This document shows, one piece after another, positions 1 to 7,371 of a stretch of DNA of 24,173 nt. This stretch comes from Lachnospiraceae bacterium. GTDB lineage: Bacteria > Bacillota_A > Clostridia > Lachnospirales > Lachnospiraceae. The position numbers and the translations under genes were made by a program. The notes beneath the pieces were generated by a model. It was not told where the DNA came from, made no database searches, and worked only from the letters and a program-made list of their open reading frames with translations. The DNA is taken from contig JAILPG010000188.1 of NCBI GenBank assembly GCA_024699595.1, positions 1 through 24,173 of the forward strand, given 5' to 3'. How positions within the stretch are numbered: position 1 is the stretch's first letter; the number at the start of each line of letters is the position of its first letter.

Positions 1-2579
1 TTCTGCCTTGCCCTAAGCTCGCCGTTTTCTTCATCTATGAGTATCGTGGCGCCTTCTGAGATATTTCCTTCAAGGATTATCTTAGCGGCCAGGGTCTCAA
101 CCGATTTCTGCACATATCTCTTAAGAGGTCTTGCGCCGTATACCGGATCATAGCCCTGTTCCACCACGAATCTCTTTGCCGCATCCGACAGCTCGATCTT
201 TATATCCCTGTCGGAAAGCCTCTTATTTAGGTCATTTATCAGAAGCTCAATGATGTTTTCAATGTTATCCTTTGTAAGCGGCTTAAAGAGGATGGTCTCA
301 TCGAGCCTGTTTAAAAACTCCGGACGAAAATGCGCCCTTAGCTCATCCATGACCGCATTCTGCGCCTGCTCGCTTATGTTTCCGGCATCATCGATACCGT
401 CAAGCAGATATTCGGAACCGATATTTGAGGTCATGATAAGGATGGTATTCTTAAAATCCACCGTCCTTCCCTGTGAGTCGGTGATCCTTCCGTCATCGAG
501 CACCTGCAGCAGCACATTAAAGACATCCGGATGTGCTTTTTCTATCTCATCAAAGAGGACAACCGAATAAGGTTTTCTCCTGACCGCTTCGGTCAATTGC
601 CCGCCTTCCTCATATCCGACGTATCCCGGAGGCGCTCCGATAAGCCTTGATACGGAGAATTTCTCCATATATTCGCTCATGTCGATCCTCACCATGTTGT
701 TCTCATCGTCAAACAGGCTTGCAGAAAGCGATTTTGCAAGCTCGGTCTTACCGACACCGGTGGGGCCGAGGAACATGAAGGAACCGATCGGCTTGGAGGG
801 ATCCTTTATCCCGGCTTTGCTCCTTATGATCGCCTCTGTTACCCTTGTAACCGCCTCATCCTGTCCGATGACTCTCTTATGAAGCTCCTTGTCAAGCTGC
901 AGGGTCTTTGCCCTCTCGCTCTCGGTAAGCTTTGCTACCGGTATTCCGGTCCACCTGGAGATGATCTTTGCTATCTCCTCATCTGAAACGTTTTCGTGTA
1001 CAAGGGATAGTCCTCTTTCCTTTATCTTCTCCTCTTCCTCGGCAAGGGTTGCCCTAAGCTTTGGAAGCACGCCGTACTGCAGCTCCCCGACTCTTGAGAG
1101 ATCCTGGTTTCTGGTGGCTATCTCTATCTCGTTGCCGGTCTTTTCTATTTCTTCCCTGATCTGTGAGAGCTTTTCAATAGCCTTTTTCTCATTCTCCCAC
1201 TGTAACATCCTGTTATTTTTTTCCTCGGTAAGCTCGGAAAGCTCCTTCGTGAGCGCTTCAAGCCGCTCATGGCTTAATTTGTCATTTTCTTTTTTCAGAG
1301 CCTCGACCTCGATCGCCATCTGCGTGGTCCTTCTGTTAAGCTCGTCAAGCTCTGTGGGCATCGAATCAAGCTCTGTCTTTATCAGCGCGCAGGCCTCATC
1401 CACCAGGTCTATAGCCTTGTCAGGCAGGAACCTGTCCGATATGTATCTGTGCGAAAGCGTTGCGGCCGATACAAGCGCTGAGTCCGTGATCTTTACATGA
1501 TGGAAGTTTTCATATCTTTCCTTAAGTCCCCTTAGGATCGAGATAGTATCCTCTACCGTCGGTTCATCAACGCTAACGGGCTGGAAACGTCTCTCCAAAG
1601 CCGCATCCTTTTCGATATACTGCCTGTACTCGTCAAGAGTGGTGGCTCCTATGCAGTGAAGCTCACCCCTTGCAAGCATGGGCTTTAACATGTTTCCTGC
1701 ATCCAGCGCTCCGTCTGTTTTTCCTGCACCAACTATTGTATGCAGCTCATCGATAAAGAGGATGATCTTTCCGTCAGAATTCTTCACATCCTCAAGCACC
1801 GCCTTTAATCTTTCCTCAAACTCGCCTCTGTACTTAGCGCCTGCAACAAGCGCTCCCATGTCGAGTGCAAATATCTTTTTATCCTTAAGTCCCTCGGGAA
1901 CATCACCTCTTACTATCCTCTGCGCCAGTCCCTCCACTACCGCGGTCTTGCCCACACCGGGCTCACCGATAAGGACGGGATTGTTCTTGGTTTTTCTGGA
2001 TAATATCCTTATTACATTTCTGATCTCGGAATCCCTGCCTATCACGGGATCAAGCTTCTGCTCCCTTGCTCTCTCCACAAGCTCCTGGCCGTATTTTTCA
2101 AGAGTGTCATAGGTTGCCTCGGGATTATCGGAGGTCACTCTCTGGTTGCCCCTTACCGTTGACAGAGCCTGCAGAAAACGCTCCCTCGTAATGCCGTATT
2201 CCCTGAAAAGCTCTTTTATAGCAGGGTTTGGGTACTTAAGCAGCGATAAGAACAGATGCTCGACGGATACATACTCATCCCCCATCTGCCTGGCCTCATC
2301 CTCGGCGCTCATAAGCACCTTGTTAAGATGCTGTCCGAAGAATACCTGGCCGCCCTGGACCTTTACTCTTTTATTAAGCTTGTCTTCGACATTTTTCTTA
2401 AAATGCCCGGTATCTATGTCCATCTTCTCGATAAGCTTAAGGATCAGGGAATCCTCGCCTGTTATCAGGGCATAGACAAGATGTTCCTGCTCGATCTCCT
2501 GGTTGCCGTATTCATAGGCAAGCTTCTCGCAGTTATTTATGGCTTCTATTGATTTCTGTGTAAATTTGCTTATATTCAT
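1..2579 (-). CDS. clpB: ClpB, ATP-dependent disaggregase (3' end cut by window edge)
   Basis: Hsp100 AAA+ chaperone that pulls polypeptides out of aggregates, working with DnaK/DnaJ/GrpE in the cytoplasm. 859 complete codons are visible. The N-terminal double-Clp domain spans about residues 1-145. NBD1 has Walker A GEPGVGKT at 205-212, followed by a Walker B ending FIDELH. A long charged coiled-coil middle domain covers roughly 400-520; this separates ClpB from ClpA, ClpC and ClpE. NBD2 has Walker A GPTGVGKT at 605-612 and Walker [14 protein letters not shown]. Both Walker A positions match E. coli ClpB to within a residue, and that protein is 857 long, so only a few C-terminal residues should be missing. 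The ATG at 2579 is preceded by GAGGTGAGG. Transcription probably starts about 400 nt upstream at a CIRCE-like promoter. I see no functional link to the biosynthetic genes further right. Confidence 0.98.
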   Translation of the reverse strand, partial: MNISKFTQKSIEAINNCEKLAYEYGNQEIEQEHLVYALITGEDSLILKLIEKMDIDTGHFKKNVEDKLNKRVKVQGGQVFFGQHLNKVLMSAEDEARQMGDEYVSVEHLFLSLLKYPNPAIKELFREYGITRERFLQALSTVRGNQRVTSDNPEATYDTLEKYGQELVERAREQKLDPVIGRDSEIRNVIRILSRKTKNNPVLIGEPGVGKTAVVEGLAQRIVRGDVPEGLKDKKIFALDMGALVAGAKYRGEFEERLKAVLEDVKNSDGKIILFIDELHTIVGAGKTDGALDAGNMLKPMLARGELHCIGATTLDEYRQYIEKDAALERRFQPVSVDEPTVEDTISILRGLKERYENFHHVKITDSALVSAATLSHRYISDRFLPDKAIDLVDEACALIKTELDSMPTELDELNRRTTQMAIEVEALKKENDKLSHERLEALTKELSELTEEKNNRMLQWENEKKAIEKLSQIREEIEKTGNEIEIATRNQDLSRVGELQYGVLPKLRATLAEEEEKIKERGLSLVHENVSDEEIAKIISRWTGIPVAKLTESERAKTLQLDKELHKRVIGQDEAVTRVTEAIIRSKAGIKDPSKPIGSFMFLGPTGVGKTELAKSLSASLFDDENNMVRIDMSEYMEKFSVSRLIGAPPGYVGYEEGGQLTEAVRRKPYSVVLFDEIEKAHPDVFNVLLQVLDDGRITDSQGRTVDFKNTILIMTSNIGSEYLLDGIDDAGNISEQAQNAVMDELRAHFRPEFLNRLDETILFKPLTKDNIENIIELLINDLNKRLSDRDIKIELSDAAKRFVVEQGYDPVYGARPLKRYVQKSVETLAAKIILEGNISEGATILIDEENGELRARQ

Positions 2580-2626
2580 TACCCTCACCTCTTTTCCTGG
2601 TTATTTCATTGATTTGTTATAACTCT

Positions 2627-2691
2627 CTTTCCAAATTTTCTTTCCAAATTCCTTCTCTGAATTCTCTCTCTGGATTCTCTCTCTGGATACC
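2627..2691 (-). repeat. 13-bp tandem repeat, five degenerate units
   Basis: Five consecutive 13-bp units start at 2627, 2640, 2653, 2666 and 2679. On the plus strand the first two are CTTTCCAAATT plus two bases and the last two are CTCTCTGGAT plus three; the middle unit is intermediate. In the clpB transcript the array is an almost pure purine run (AGAGAGAGAAT, GGAAAGAAAATT) ending about 45 nt before the start codon. Its role is unknown. Unpaired purine-rich leader RNA could act as a ribosome standby or RNA-binding site, or this may simply be slippage-generated sequence. Confidence 0.7.
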
Positions 2692-2728
2692 CTTTTAAAA
2701 TCTTTTTTCGCGTGTTTTTCTTCGTTTT

Positions 2729-2926
2729 TATGGCTAAAATCAAGATTTCGAAGGTTTTAGCCATTATACTTTTTCCCACTCTTATGGCTAAACCGCTTGT
2801 TTTTTCCATCTTAGCCATATCGCCTTTTCCGCTTTTATGGCTAAACCGCTTGTTTTTTCCATCTTAGCCATATCGCCTTTCCGGTTTCTTATGGCTAAAC
2901 CGCGCAGATCTTCCGTTTTAGCCATA
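2729..2926. repeat. Array of four palindromes, 53-54 bp period, in clpB leader
   Basis: Four copies of TATGGCTAA-N19-TTAGCCAT(A) begin at 2729, 2783, 2836 and 2890, offsets of 54, 53 and 54 bp. Within every copy the two half-sites are exactly 28 bp apart. The eight half-sites therefore alternate in orientation along about 200 bp. The two middle copies are identical over about 46 bp, loop included. The outer two keep the arms but have different loops, so the arms are what is conserved. As RNA each copy forms a 9-10 bp stem. The array lies between the clpB promoter and the gene. It could be a multi-site operator, an array of RNA hairpins, or a small palindromic repeat element. No coding function is likely. 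Confidence 0.85.
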
Positions 2927-2987
2927 AAACAGTCATCTTGCGCCGGCAAAACTGCTTAATTGTGTAATACTCTTCATTACATATGTC

Positions 2988-3017
2988 ATTATATTCACCT
3001 TTTGTTAGCCACGTCAA
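2988..3017 (-). promoter_or_regulatory. Sigma-A promoter for clpB
   Basis: Read on the minus strand: -35 TTGACG (3012-3017), 18-bp spacer, perfect -10 TATAAT (2988-2993). Transcription would start near 2981, giving clpB a leader of about 400 nt. A weaker second candidate is the TATAAT at 2763-2768 inside the first palindrome, whose possible -35 (TAGCCA, 2785-2790, 16-bp spacer) falls on a repeat half-site. Confidence 0.7.
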
Positions 3018-3031
3018 GGGGTGAGTGCTAA
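3005..3031. promoter_or_regulatory. CIRCE-like HrcA operator overlapping the clpB -35 box
   Basis: The 27-bp site has the 9-9-9 layout of CIRCE (TTAGCACTC-N9-GAGTGCTAA). On the plus strand the right arm GAGTGCTAA (3023-3031) is perfect; the left arm TTAGCCACG (3005-3013) keeps only TTAGC. It covers the -35 hexamer, where HrcA binding would block RNA polymerase. HrcA control of heat-shock chaperone genes is well known in Gram-positive bacteria. The half-degenerate arm lowers certainty. The same arm contains TTAGCCA, the core of the palindrome array downstream. Confidence 0.65.
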
Positions 3032-3085
3032 CGGAATTATAAAAAAAGAATAAACGGCAAAAAAACCGCTTATTCCAAGCCAGCA

Positions 3086-3133
3086 AAGCCATAATATAAG
3101 CCCTAATACAAGCCATAATACAAGCCATAAAAA
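3086..3133. repeat. Four 12-bp direct repeats (AAGCCATAATAC type)
   Basis: Consecutive 12-bp units start at 3086, 3098, 3110 and 3122 with consensus AAGCCATAATAC; the second has one change and the fourth ends in A residues. They sit upstream of the clpB promoter and just after the terminator of the diguanylate cyclase gene. Read on the minus strand the units contain TTATGGCT, the same core as the arms of the palindrome array, though here as direct repeats. An 81-codon reading frame over this stretch is only a product of the repeats. Confidence 0.75.
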
Positions 3134-3143
3134 GGGGCACAGC

Positions 3144-3164
3144 AAAAAGCCGGTTACCCGGCTT
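3144..3164 (-). terminator. Rho-independent terminator of the diguanylate cyclase gene
   Basis: On the minus strand, AAGCCGG-GTAA-CCGGCTT forms a 7-bp stem with a tetraloop and is followed directly by a T-run. It begins three bases after the stop codon of the GGDEF gene, so it separates that gene from the clpB control region. Confidence 0.85.
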
Positions 3165-3166
3165 CC

Positions 3167-4252
3167 CTACAGCCCCTTATAATTTGCAACGACCTGGTTC
3201 TTGCCGTTCTGCTTGCCGTGATACATCTTCTCGTCAGCCTCGGCAATGGTCTCATCGATGCTGTAGGCCATTCTGCGGGGCGCAACACCGATCGTCATAG
3301 TAACCTTCAGTTCCTTGTTATAGAACTGTATTATGTTTTTCTCCATCGAAGCCCTTATGAGCTCGCATATCTCCGCGGCCTCTTCCTTGCCCATGCCGTC
3401 AAACATGATAAGGATCTCCTCACCGCCCCAACGGCATATCGGATTGCCCTCGGGCACGCATTCCCGGACGATCCTTGAAAGCTCCTTGAGTACCAGGTCT
3501 CCGGCATCATGGCCGTAGGAATCGTTTATATGCTTGAAATCATCAAGATCGATCATGGCTACCGAGAAAGGTCTCTTGTTTCTGTAAGCATCCTCAAGAT
3601 ATCCCTGCATGCTCCTTCGGTTGAGCATCGAAGTCAGAGGATCTACAGATGCCTCATGGTTGAGCACCGCATTCTTGGCTTCGTACCCTGCCTCCTTCAT
3701 CTGCAGCTCAAATAAGAACAGTATTAAGAAGAAGAACATGACTGCATAGGTAAGGATGGAATTGATCTGATGCATTATGAAAGCTGTCTTTGCGGGAACA
3801 AGATAGAGAGGCTGATGGTAGAATGTATACCATCTGACCGCAATGGATGCGATCGCATCAAAAAGGCCTAATATCGAGGCCACAAGATATCTTTTCCTTC
3901 CCCTGTACAGCTCATAACAGATAAAATAGCCATATGGAACCAGGGTGAAGATAAACTGTTCAAATCCGAAATCCCAGCCCACGCAGACGGAAGCCGCTAT
4001 CGCATGGATGGATATCTCGATATAGTCAAAAAGAAAGAGTGTTAAGAGCTTTTCTTTCTTTACAAGCTTTGCAACCTTGAAATAGCAGAAGGGGCTGATC
4101 GCGTTAAAGATGACCATCGGCCATACACGATAGTACAGGAAAAATATACATAAGAGAATGTGAATAACGCCGACGAGATTGTTCATCAGCGAAAATTTTT
4201 TGTCATTAATGAGGCCTATTATCTTTTTAAGGGTAATACGTCTGCATTTCAT
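3167..4252 (-). CDS. Membrane-bound diguanylate cyclase (GGDEF domain)
   Basis: Makes the second messenger cyclic di-GMP from two GTP at the membrane. Residues 1-185 are hydrophobic with about five or six predicted membrane segments (for example near 26-42, 45-62, 69-91, 98-113, 122-140 and 160-182) and match no sensor domain I recognise. The GGDEF domain fills 200-358: DPLTSMLNRR at 204-213, metal-binding DLDDFKHIND at 235-244, the active-site loop RWGGEEI at 274-280 and the closing ADEKMYHGKQNGKN at 339-352. GGEE is an active variant of GGDE, although the usual Phe after it is Ile here. There is no RxxD inhibitory site before the loop, so product feedback through the I-site is unlikely. A monocistronic unit with its own promoter and terminator. 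The start ATG has only a modest upstream AGGA. The stimulus is not evident. Confidence 0.93.
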   Translation of the reverse strand: MKCRRITLKKIIGLINDKKFSLMNNLVGVIHILLCIFFLYYRVWPMVIFNAISPFCYFKVAKLVKKEKLLTLFLFDYIEISIHAIAASVCVGWDFGFEQFIFTLVPYGYFICYELYRGRKRYLVASILGLFDAIASIAVRWYTFYHQPLYLVPAKTAFIMHQINSILTYAVMFFFLILFLFELQMKEAGYEAKNAVLNHEASVDPLTSMLNRRSMQGYLEDAYRNKRPFSVAMIDLDDFKHINDSYGHDAGDLVLKELSRIVRECVPEGNPICRWGGEEILIMFDGMGKEEAAEICELIRASMEKNIIQFYNKELKVTMTIGVAPRRMAYSIDETIAEADEKMYHGKQNGKNQVVANYKGL

Positions 4253-4307
4253 TGCAAGCTATCCTGTCACGCACCTTCTTATTGCAGGCTGCCCTGCTCT
4301 TTGATTT

Positions 4308-4333
4308 TGTCACATTAATCGTTATATGTGACA
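4308..4333. promoter_or_regulatory. Perfect 8-bp inverted repeat in the leader of the GGDEF gene
   Basis: TGTCACAT (4308-4315) and ATGTGACA (4326-4333) are exact inverse complements with a 10-bp AT-rich spacer. The repeat lies between the predicted -10 box and the start codon, so it could be a repressor operator or an RNA hairpin. Its half-site order (TCACA before TGTGA) is the reverse of a CRP/FNR site, so I do not assign a regulator. Confidence 0.5.
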
Positions 4334-4353
4334 TAAGTCGTAAAATCTTAATC

Positions 4354-4382
4354 ATTATACAACATTTTTCCGTAAATGAAAA
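4354..4382 (-). promoter_or_regulatory. Probable promoter of the diguanylate cyclase gene
   Basis: Perfect -10 TATAAT (4354-4359) with a 17-bp spacer from a weak -35 TTTTCA (4377-4382), read on the minus strand. Transcription would begin near 4347, about 95 bp before the gene. The poor -35 fits a need for an activator. Confidence 0.55.
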
Positions 4383-4391
4383 GACCCTCAT

Positions 4392-4426
4392 GCATTTTTC
4401 TTAAGATCAGGCATTTTTCTTAAGAT
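4392..4426. repeat. 16-bp direct repeat upstream of the GGDEF promoter
   Basis: GCATTTTTCTTAAGAT occurs at 4392-4407 and again at 4411-4426, a 19-bp period. The pair begins 10 bp upstream of the predicted -35 box, where an activator would bind. The AT-rich units could also act as an UP element. Confidence 0.55.
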
Positions 4427-4437
4427 TATCACAGAAC

Positions 4438-4473
4438 AAAAAGGAAGCCTTCAGCTTTAGAGACTTCCTTTTT
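4438..4473 (-). terminator. Terminator ending the biosynthetic operon
   Basis: AAAAAGGAAG (4438-4447) pairs perfectly with CTTCCTTTTT (4464-4473) around a 16-base loop. The A/T ends supply a T-run in either direction, so it could work bidirectionally. It lies about 85 bp past the esterase stop codon and upstream of the diguanylate cyclase promoter. Confidence 0.75.
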
Positions 4474-4512
4474 GTGGCAGAAACTCTTTTCAGAGCATCC
4501 TCTTAAAACCCC

Positions 4513-4533
4513 ATCCGGCCTGGTTTGCCGGAT
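4513..4533 (-). other. GC-rich hairpin just after the esterase gene
   Basis: ATCCGGC (4513-4519) and GCCGGAT (4527-4533) form a 7-bp stem with a 7-base loop. On the minus strand it is followed by GGGGTTTTAAG, a poor U-run. It may protect the 3' end of the mRNA or assist the terminator further on. The rest of the 4253-4556 gap holds only the sites listed separately. Confidence 0.45.
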
Positions 4534-4556
4534 CATCCGGCCGGGCTTTAGGCGAA

Positions 4557-6032
4557 TCATCCAAACAGATGCTTCCATCTCTCGATCTTTTCGGGTTCTA
4601 TCACAGTGTTCTCCTGCGAATCAGCAGTGATGACAAACATATTGGTGCCGTCTGACGGAATAAAGCCGTCTATTGCGGGTTTTCCTTCCTTCAAAAATCC
4701 GGTCATGAGCTCATTCATCTTCTTTGCAAGCGCATGATCCTCAGGCTTCCACCATTCCTTTCTGTGATCCGAAAGATGATCATTGAAATAAGGCACCTCG
4801 CTTGAATGAAATGCTCCGAACATTTCCTGATCCGGACCCGGCATCACATGCTTAAAGACATATATATAGGTCTCGCCTTTACCAACCTTATTTCGCGTAC
4901 CCGCATATTCTAACAGTCCGTAATACATGATATCCGTTGATATGGCGACTGCACTCTGTACAAACGGTGCATCCTCTTTATGATATTCTTCGATGATCTC
5001 ATCACAGGTCTCAGGATAGAACCGGCTTATCGTGTTTCTGAACTCATCCATATTCTGGGCGCCCCTAAGCGGCAAAAACAGCGGCACCATAAGGTAGTCT
5101 CCCGCTACCATTCCCATCATCACGGTGATATCCGGATTGACGCCCTTTATTATCTCGTTTCTGAACAGATCATCAACATAGTAATGATCGACCATGGGGC
5201 TCTTGATATAGGTGTGTTTGCAGAACTCTTCTGCAGGCATTTCACGAAGCTTTTCAAGCGATCCGTCACCTGCCTCATATAAGGGTCTTCCCTGTTCATA
5301 TGCTCCCTCCTTTGTAACCCAGGGAAGCGAATATATAATAGGGAAATTATTTAGACCCATGGATATGACTTTATTAAAATACGGCGCCATTCTCTTGCTT
5401 ATCTGGAAAAGATTGACCTCGGAAGCTCCTGAGCTCTGTCCCCATATGGTCACATTTTTCGGGTCTCCTCCGAACTTTTCTATATTGTCACGGATCCAGA
5501 TAAGTGCAGCCTCGGCATCGGAGAGCATATAGTTTCCGGATATGGATTCCTCTGATTCCGATGAAAGCTTCTCATTTGCAAACCATGCAAAGGCACCCTC
5601 TCTGTGAGTAAACGTCACGTAGATGACTCCCTTTTTTGCATAAGGGACACCGTTATAGATCTCACAGGAAGAACCGCCCGATACAAATCCTCCTCCGTAA
5701 AAATACAGAACAACGGGCATGTCTTTTTTGTTTTCATTGGTCCACAGATTGAGCGTCAGGCAGTCTTCGCTGTAGTTGCGGTTCTGAATGACAAACTCTG
5801 TTGTCCATATCCTCGAGGATATCTCATCAAGCTTATTCTGATAGCAACTCGGGCCAAACTCAGTGCAGTCCCTTACTCCATCCCTGTGTGCGTACGGCTC
5901 TGCTCTCTTCCAGCGTTTTTCTCCCACGGGAGGCTCAGCGTAGGGCACTCCCTTAAAGCACATTATCCCTTCTTCTTCGTAAAATCCCCGGATCTGTCCG
6001 GAAGTTGTATCAATGACCTTTGTGTATTCCAT
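4557..6032 (-). CDS. Type B carboxylesterase (COesterase family)
   Basis: Alpha/beta-hydrolase that cleaves carboxylic esters, of full family length (491 residues). Visible landmarks are the N-terminal FKGVPYAEPPVGEKRW (26-41), the family signature EDCLTLNLW (89-97), the oxyanion-hole loop YGGGFVSGG (112-120), the nucleophile elbow GQSSG (198-202, nucleophile Ser200) and GAFHSSEVPYF (406-416) with catalytic His409. The acid is less clear: where the family usually has a Glu, the sequence reads VAGDYLM with Asp312. No signal peptide is visible, so it should be cytoplasmic. It starts 10 bp after the preceding stop codon with AAAGGTGAGG overlapping the end of that gene, so translation is probably coupled. 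As the last gene of the operon it may trim, edit or release an ester made by the acyltransferases upstream; this is inference, and a detoxifying esterase is the alternative. Confidence 0.9.
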   Translation of the reverse strand: MEYTKVIDTTSGQIRGFYEEEGIMCFKGVPYAEPPVGEKRWKRAEPYAHRDGVRDCTEFGPSCYQNKLDEISSRIWTTEFVIQNRNYSEDCLTLNLWTNENKKDMPVVLYFYGGGFVSGGSSCEIYNGVPYAKKGVIYVTFTHREGAFAWFANEKLSSESEESISGNYMLSDAEAALIWIRDNIEKFGGDPKNVTIWGQSSGASEVNLFQISKRMAPYFNKVISMGLNNFPIIYSLPWVTKEGAYEQGRPLYEAGDGSLEKLREMPAEEFCKHTYIKSPMVDHYYVDDLFRNEIIKGVNPDITVMMGMVAGDYLMVPLFLPLRGAQNMDEFRNTISRFYPETCDEIIEEYHKEDAPFVQSAVAISTDIMYYGLLEYAGTRNKVGKGETYIYVFKHVMPGPDQEMFGAFHSSEVPYFNDHLSDHRKEWWKPEDHALAKKMNELMTGFLKEGKPAIDGFIPSDGTNMFVITADSQENTVIEPEKIERWKHLFG

Positions 6033-6042
6033 CTCTTTTTCC

Positions 6043-7371
6043 TCACCTTTGTTCCATCATCTCCGGATCGAGCATATCCTTGCACAGATGTCCGAGATCC
6101 ACGATCTCTGCATCAAATCCGTGTTTCTCAAGTACGCGCTGCAAGCTCCTTACCTCATCATCCCTGTCATGGCGCTGCGAGTAGGAGATCGTCATCACAT
6201 CCCCGAAGGTGTTTATGAGTATCACATAAACGCTTGCATGCGCTACGGTGGCGATGCTCTCAAGCATGGCATCTATCTGCTCGCCGAAGGTTACCTTTCC
6301 CGCATAGGAAATACCCATTGTAAACGGAAGCTTCGGCATCTGAACGGTCTTTACCTGTCCTGAGCCTGCCTGCACCGTCTCAGGCTGCGTCCGGCCGCTT
6401 TCATATTCAGCCCTTGCTTTTTCGATGCTCTTATCGGTGGCAGCAACCTTATCCGCGATAATCCTTGAAAAGCTTTCTTTCGTGAGCATCTTATCCATCT
6501 CCTGCTTAAGAAGCAGACATCTCTCCTGCAGGCTCTTTTTTCTGTCGGGGGCATCCTGGACCATCAGCACGCCATCCGAGAAATTGACAAGTGTGTTGCT
6601 GTTAAAGAAACGGCGCATGCTTACAGGCATCATGCTGACAAAGGATTCATCCTTCATGTCGTAGAGCTCATCCATCGCATCCGCAAACAGCGTCATCAAA
6701 AGCGGTGCCACGGAGACCCCGTATTCCTTTGTTTTCTTTAAGAACTCCGACAGCGGAAGCTTTATCAGAAATTCATGATTATAATTGATATCGTCGGAAA
6801 ACTTCTCCCCGGGGATCTGGAATACCTCGCCTCCTACGGGTACAGTCGCCTTCTGAGCAGAAGGGTCCGCATACTTTCTGTAGGGATCGAAGATATCATC
6901 GAAATCTTCCTTCTTATGATCCTCAGGCGATGTGCGGACATTGACGGGAAGTAAACCGTCATCCATGCTGATACCCTTATTTTTCATGTAAAAATAAAGC
7001 ATGGTCCCAATAAAAGCCTCTGAGCCCGCAACATCCGTAAGGCCATGAAACGTATGAAGCGTAAGATCCTTATCCTTATAGGAAAAATAGAACATATAGC
7101 CGTTTGTTTCATCACAGCCGTAAGTTCTTGCCTCTCCGTCCTCAGGGATAAATGCTACCGGATCCGTGTTTTCTTCTGCTGTAAAAACTCCGTCCTTTAT
7201 GACCGGTTGTATGGCAAACTCCGGATAGCACCGTATCGCCTGATCTGCAGACTCTTTCATGAGATCAAGGTCAAATGCCTCCTTAAATCTCATCGGATAC
7301 GTGATGTTAAATGTTTTGTTATATCTTCCTCCGTAATAGAAAACCTCGTTGGAAGCTCCAAGTTTTACCAT
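6043..7371 (-). CDS. Condensation/alcohol-acyltransferase-fold protein
   Basis: Resembles the chloramphenicol-acetyltransferase-like superfamily (NRPS condensation domains, PapA and alcohol acetyltransferases), which move an acyl group from a thioester or CoA to an OH or NH2. The key motif is HTFHGLTDVAG at 106-116, giving the HxxxD core with presumed catalytic His109 and Asp113. A late segment, INTFGDVMTISYS, sits where these folds carry their DFGWG-like structural motif. A Gln/Ser/Gly-rich loop near 320-345 looks like an insertion. Length 442 is normal for a single-domain member. It overlaps the GT2-GH3 fusion gene by 7 bp (ATGGTAA) and has AAAGGAGA as ribosome site. Its likely job is to acylate an intermediate of the pathway, perhaps using the carrier-bound acyl group of the NRPS-like protein. 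Family assignment rests on motif and fold pattern, and the substrate is unknown. Confidence 0.7.
   Translation of the reverse strand: MVKLGASNEVFYYGGRYNKTFNITYPMRFKEAFDLDLMKESADQAIRCYPEFAIQPVIKDGVFTAEENTDPVAFIPEDGEARTYGCDETNGYMFYFSYKDKDLTLHTFHGLTDVAGSEAFIGTMLYFYMKNKGISMDDGLLPVNVRTSPEDHKKEDFDDIFDPYRKYADPSAQKATVPVGGEVFQIPGEKFSDDINYNHEFLIKLPLSEFLKKTKEYGVSVAPLLMTLFADAMDELYDMKDESFVSMMPVSMRRFFNSNTLVNFSDGVLMVQDAPDRKKSLQERCLLLKQEMDKMLTKESFSRIIADKVAATDKSIEKARAEYESGRTQPETVQAGSGQVKTVQMPKLPFTMGISYAGKVTFGEQIDAMLESIATVAHASVYVILINTFGDVMTISYSQRHDRDDEVRSLQRVLEKHGFDAEIVDLGHLCKDMLDPEMMEQR

Noticed and set aside
889..1500. Long plus-strand open frame of 203 codons inside clpB, and similar plus-strand frames throughout the window.
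   Set aside because: They lie opposite well-supported minus-strand genes, are rich in Ser/Leu/Phe as expected for reverse-frame translation, and lack ribosome sites or recognisable domains.
2606..2818. Possible 70-residue basic protein in the clpB leader.
   Set aside because: Its residues come from reading through the palindromes and the 13-bp repeat; the repeated Met-Ala-Lys starts are just the palindrome arm. No ribosome site supports it.
2729..2926. CRISPR array.
   Set aside because: The period is regular, but two 'spacers' are identical, the units are palindromic over most of their length, there are only four, and no cas gene is near.
2895..3140. Possible 81-residue protein upstream of clpB.
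   Set aside because: The N-terminal repeats are the translated 12-bp tandem repeat, and the frame runs over the promoter and CIRCE-like operator.
4308..4333. CRP/FNR-type operator before the diguanylate cyclase gene.
   Set aside because: The half-sites face the wrong way round (TCACA then TGTGA, 10-bp spacer), so I list it only as an unassigned inverted repeat.
5604..6218. Plus-strand open frame of 204 codons across the esterase/acyltransferase boundary.
   Set aside because: It is antisense to two genes with clear family motifs and shows no protein family pattern of its own.
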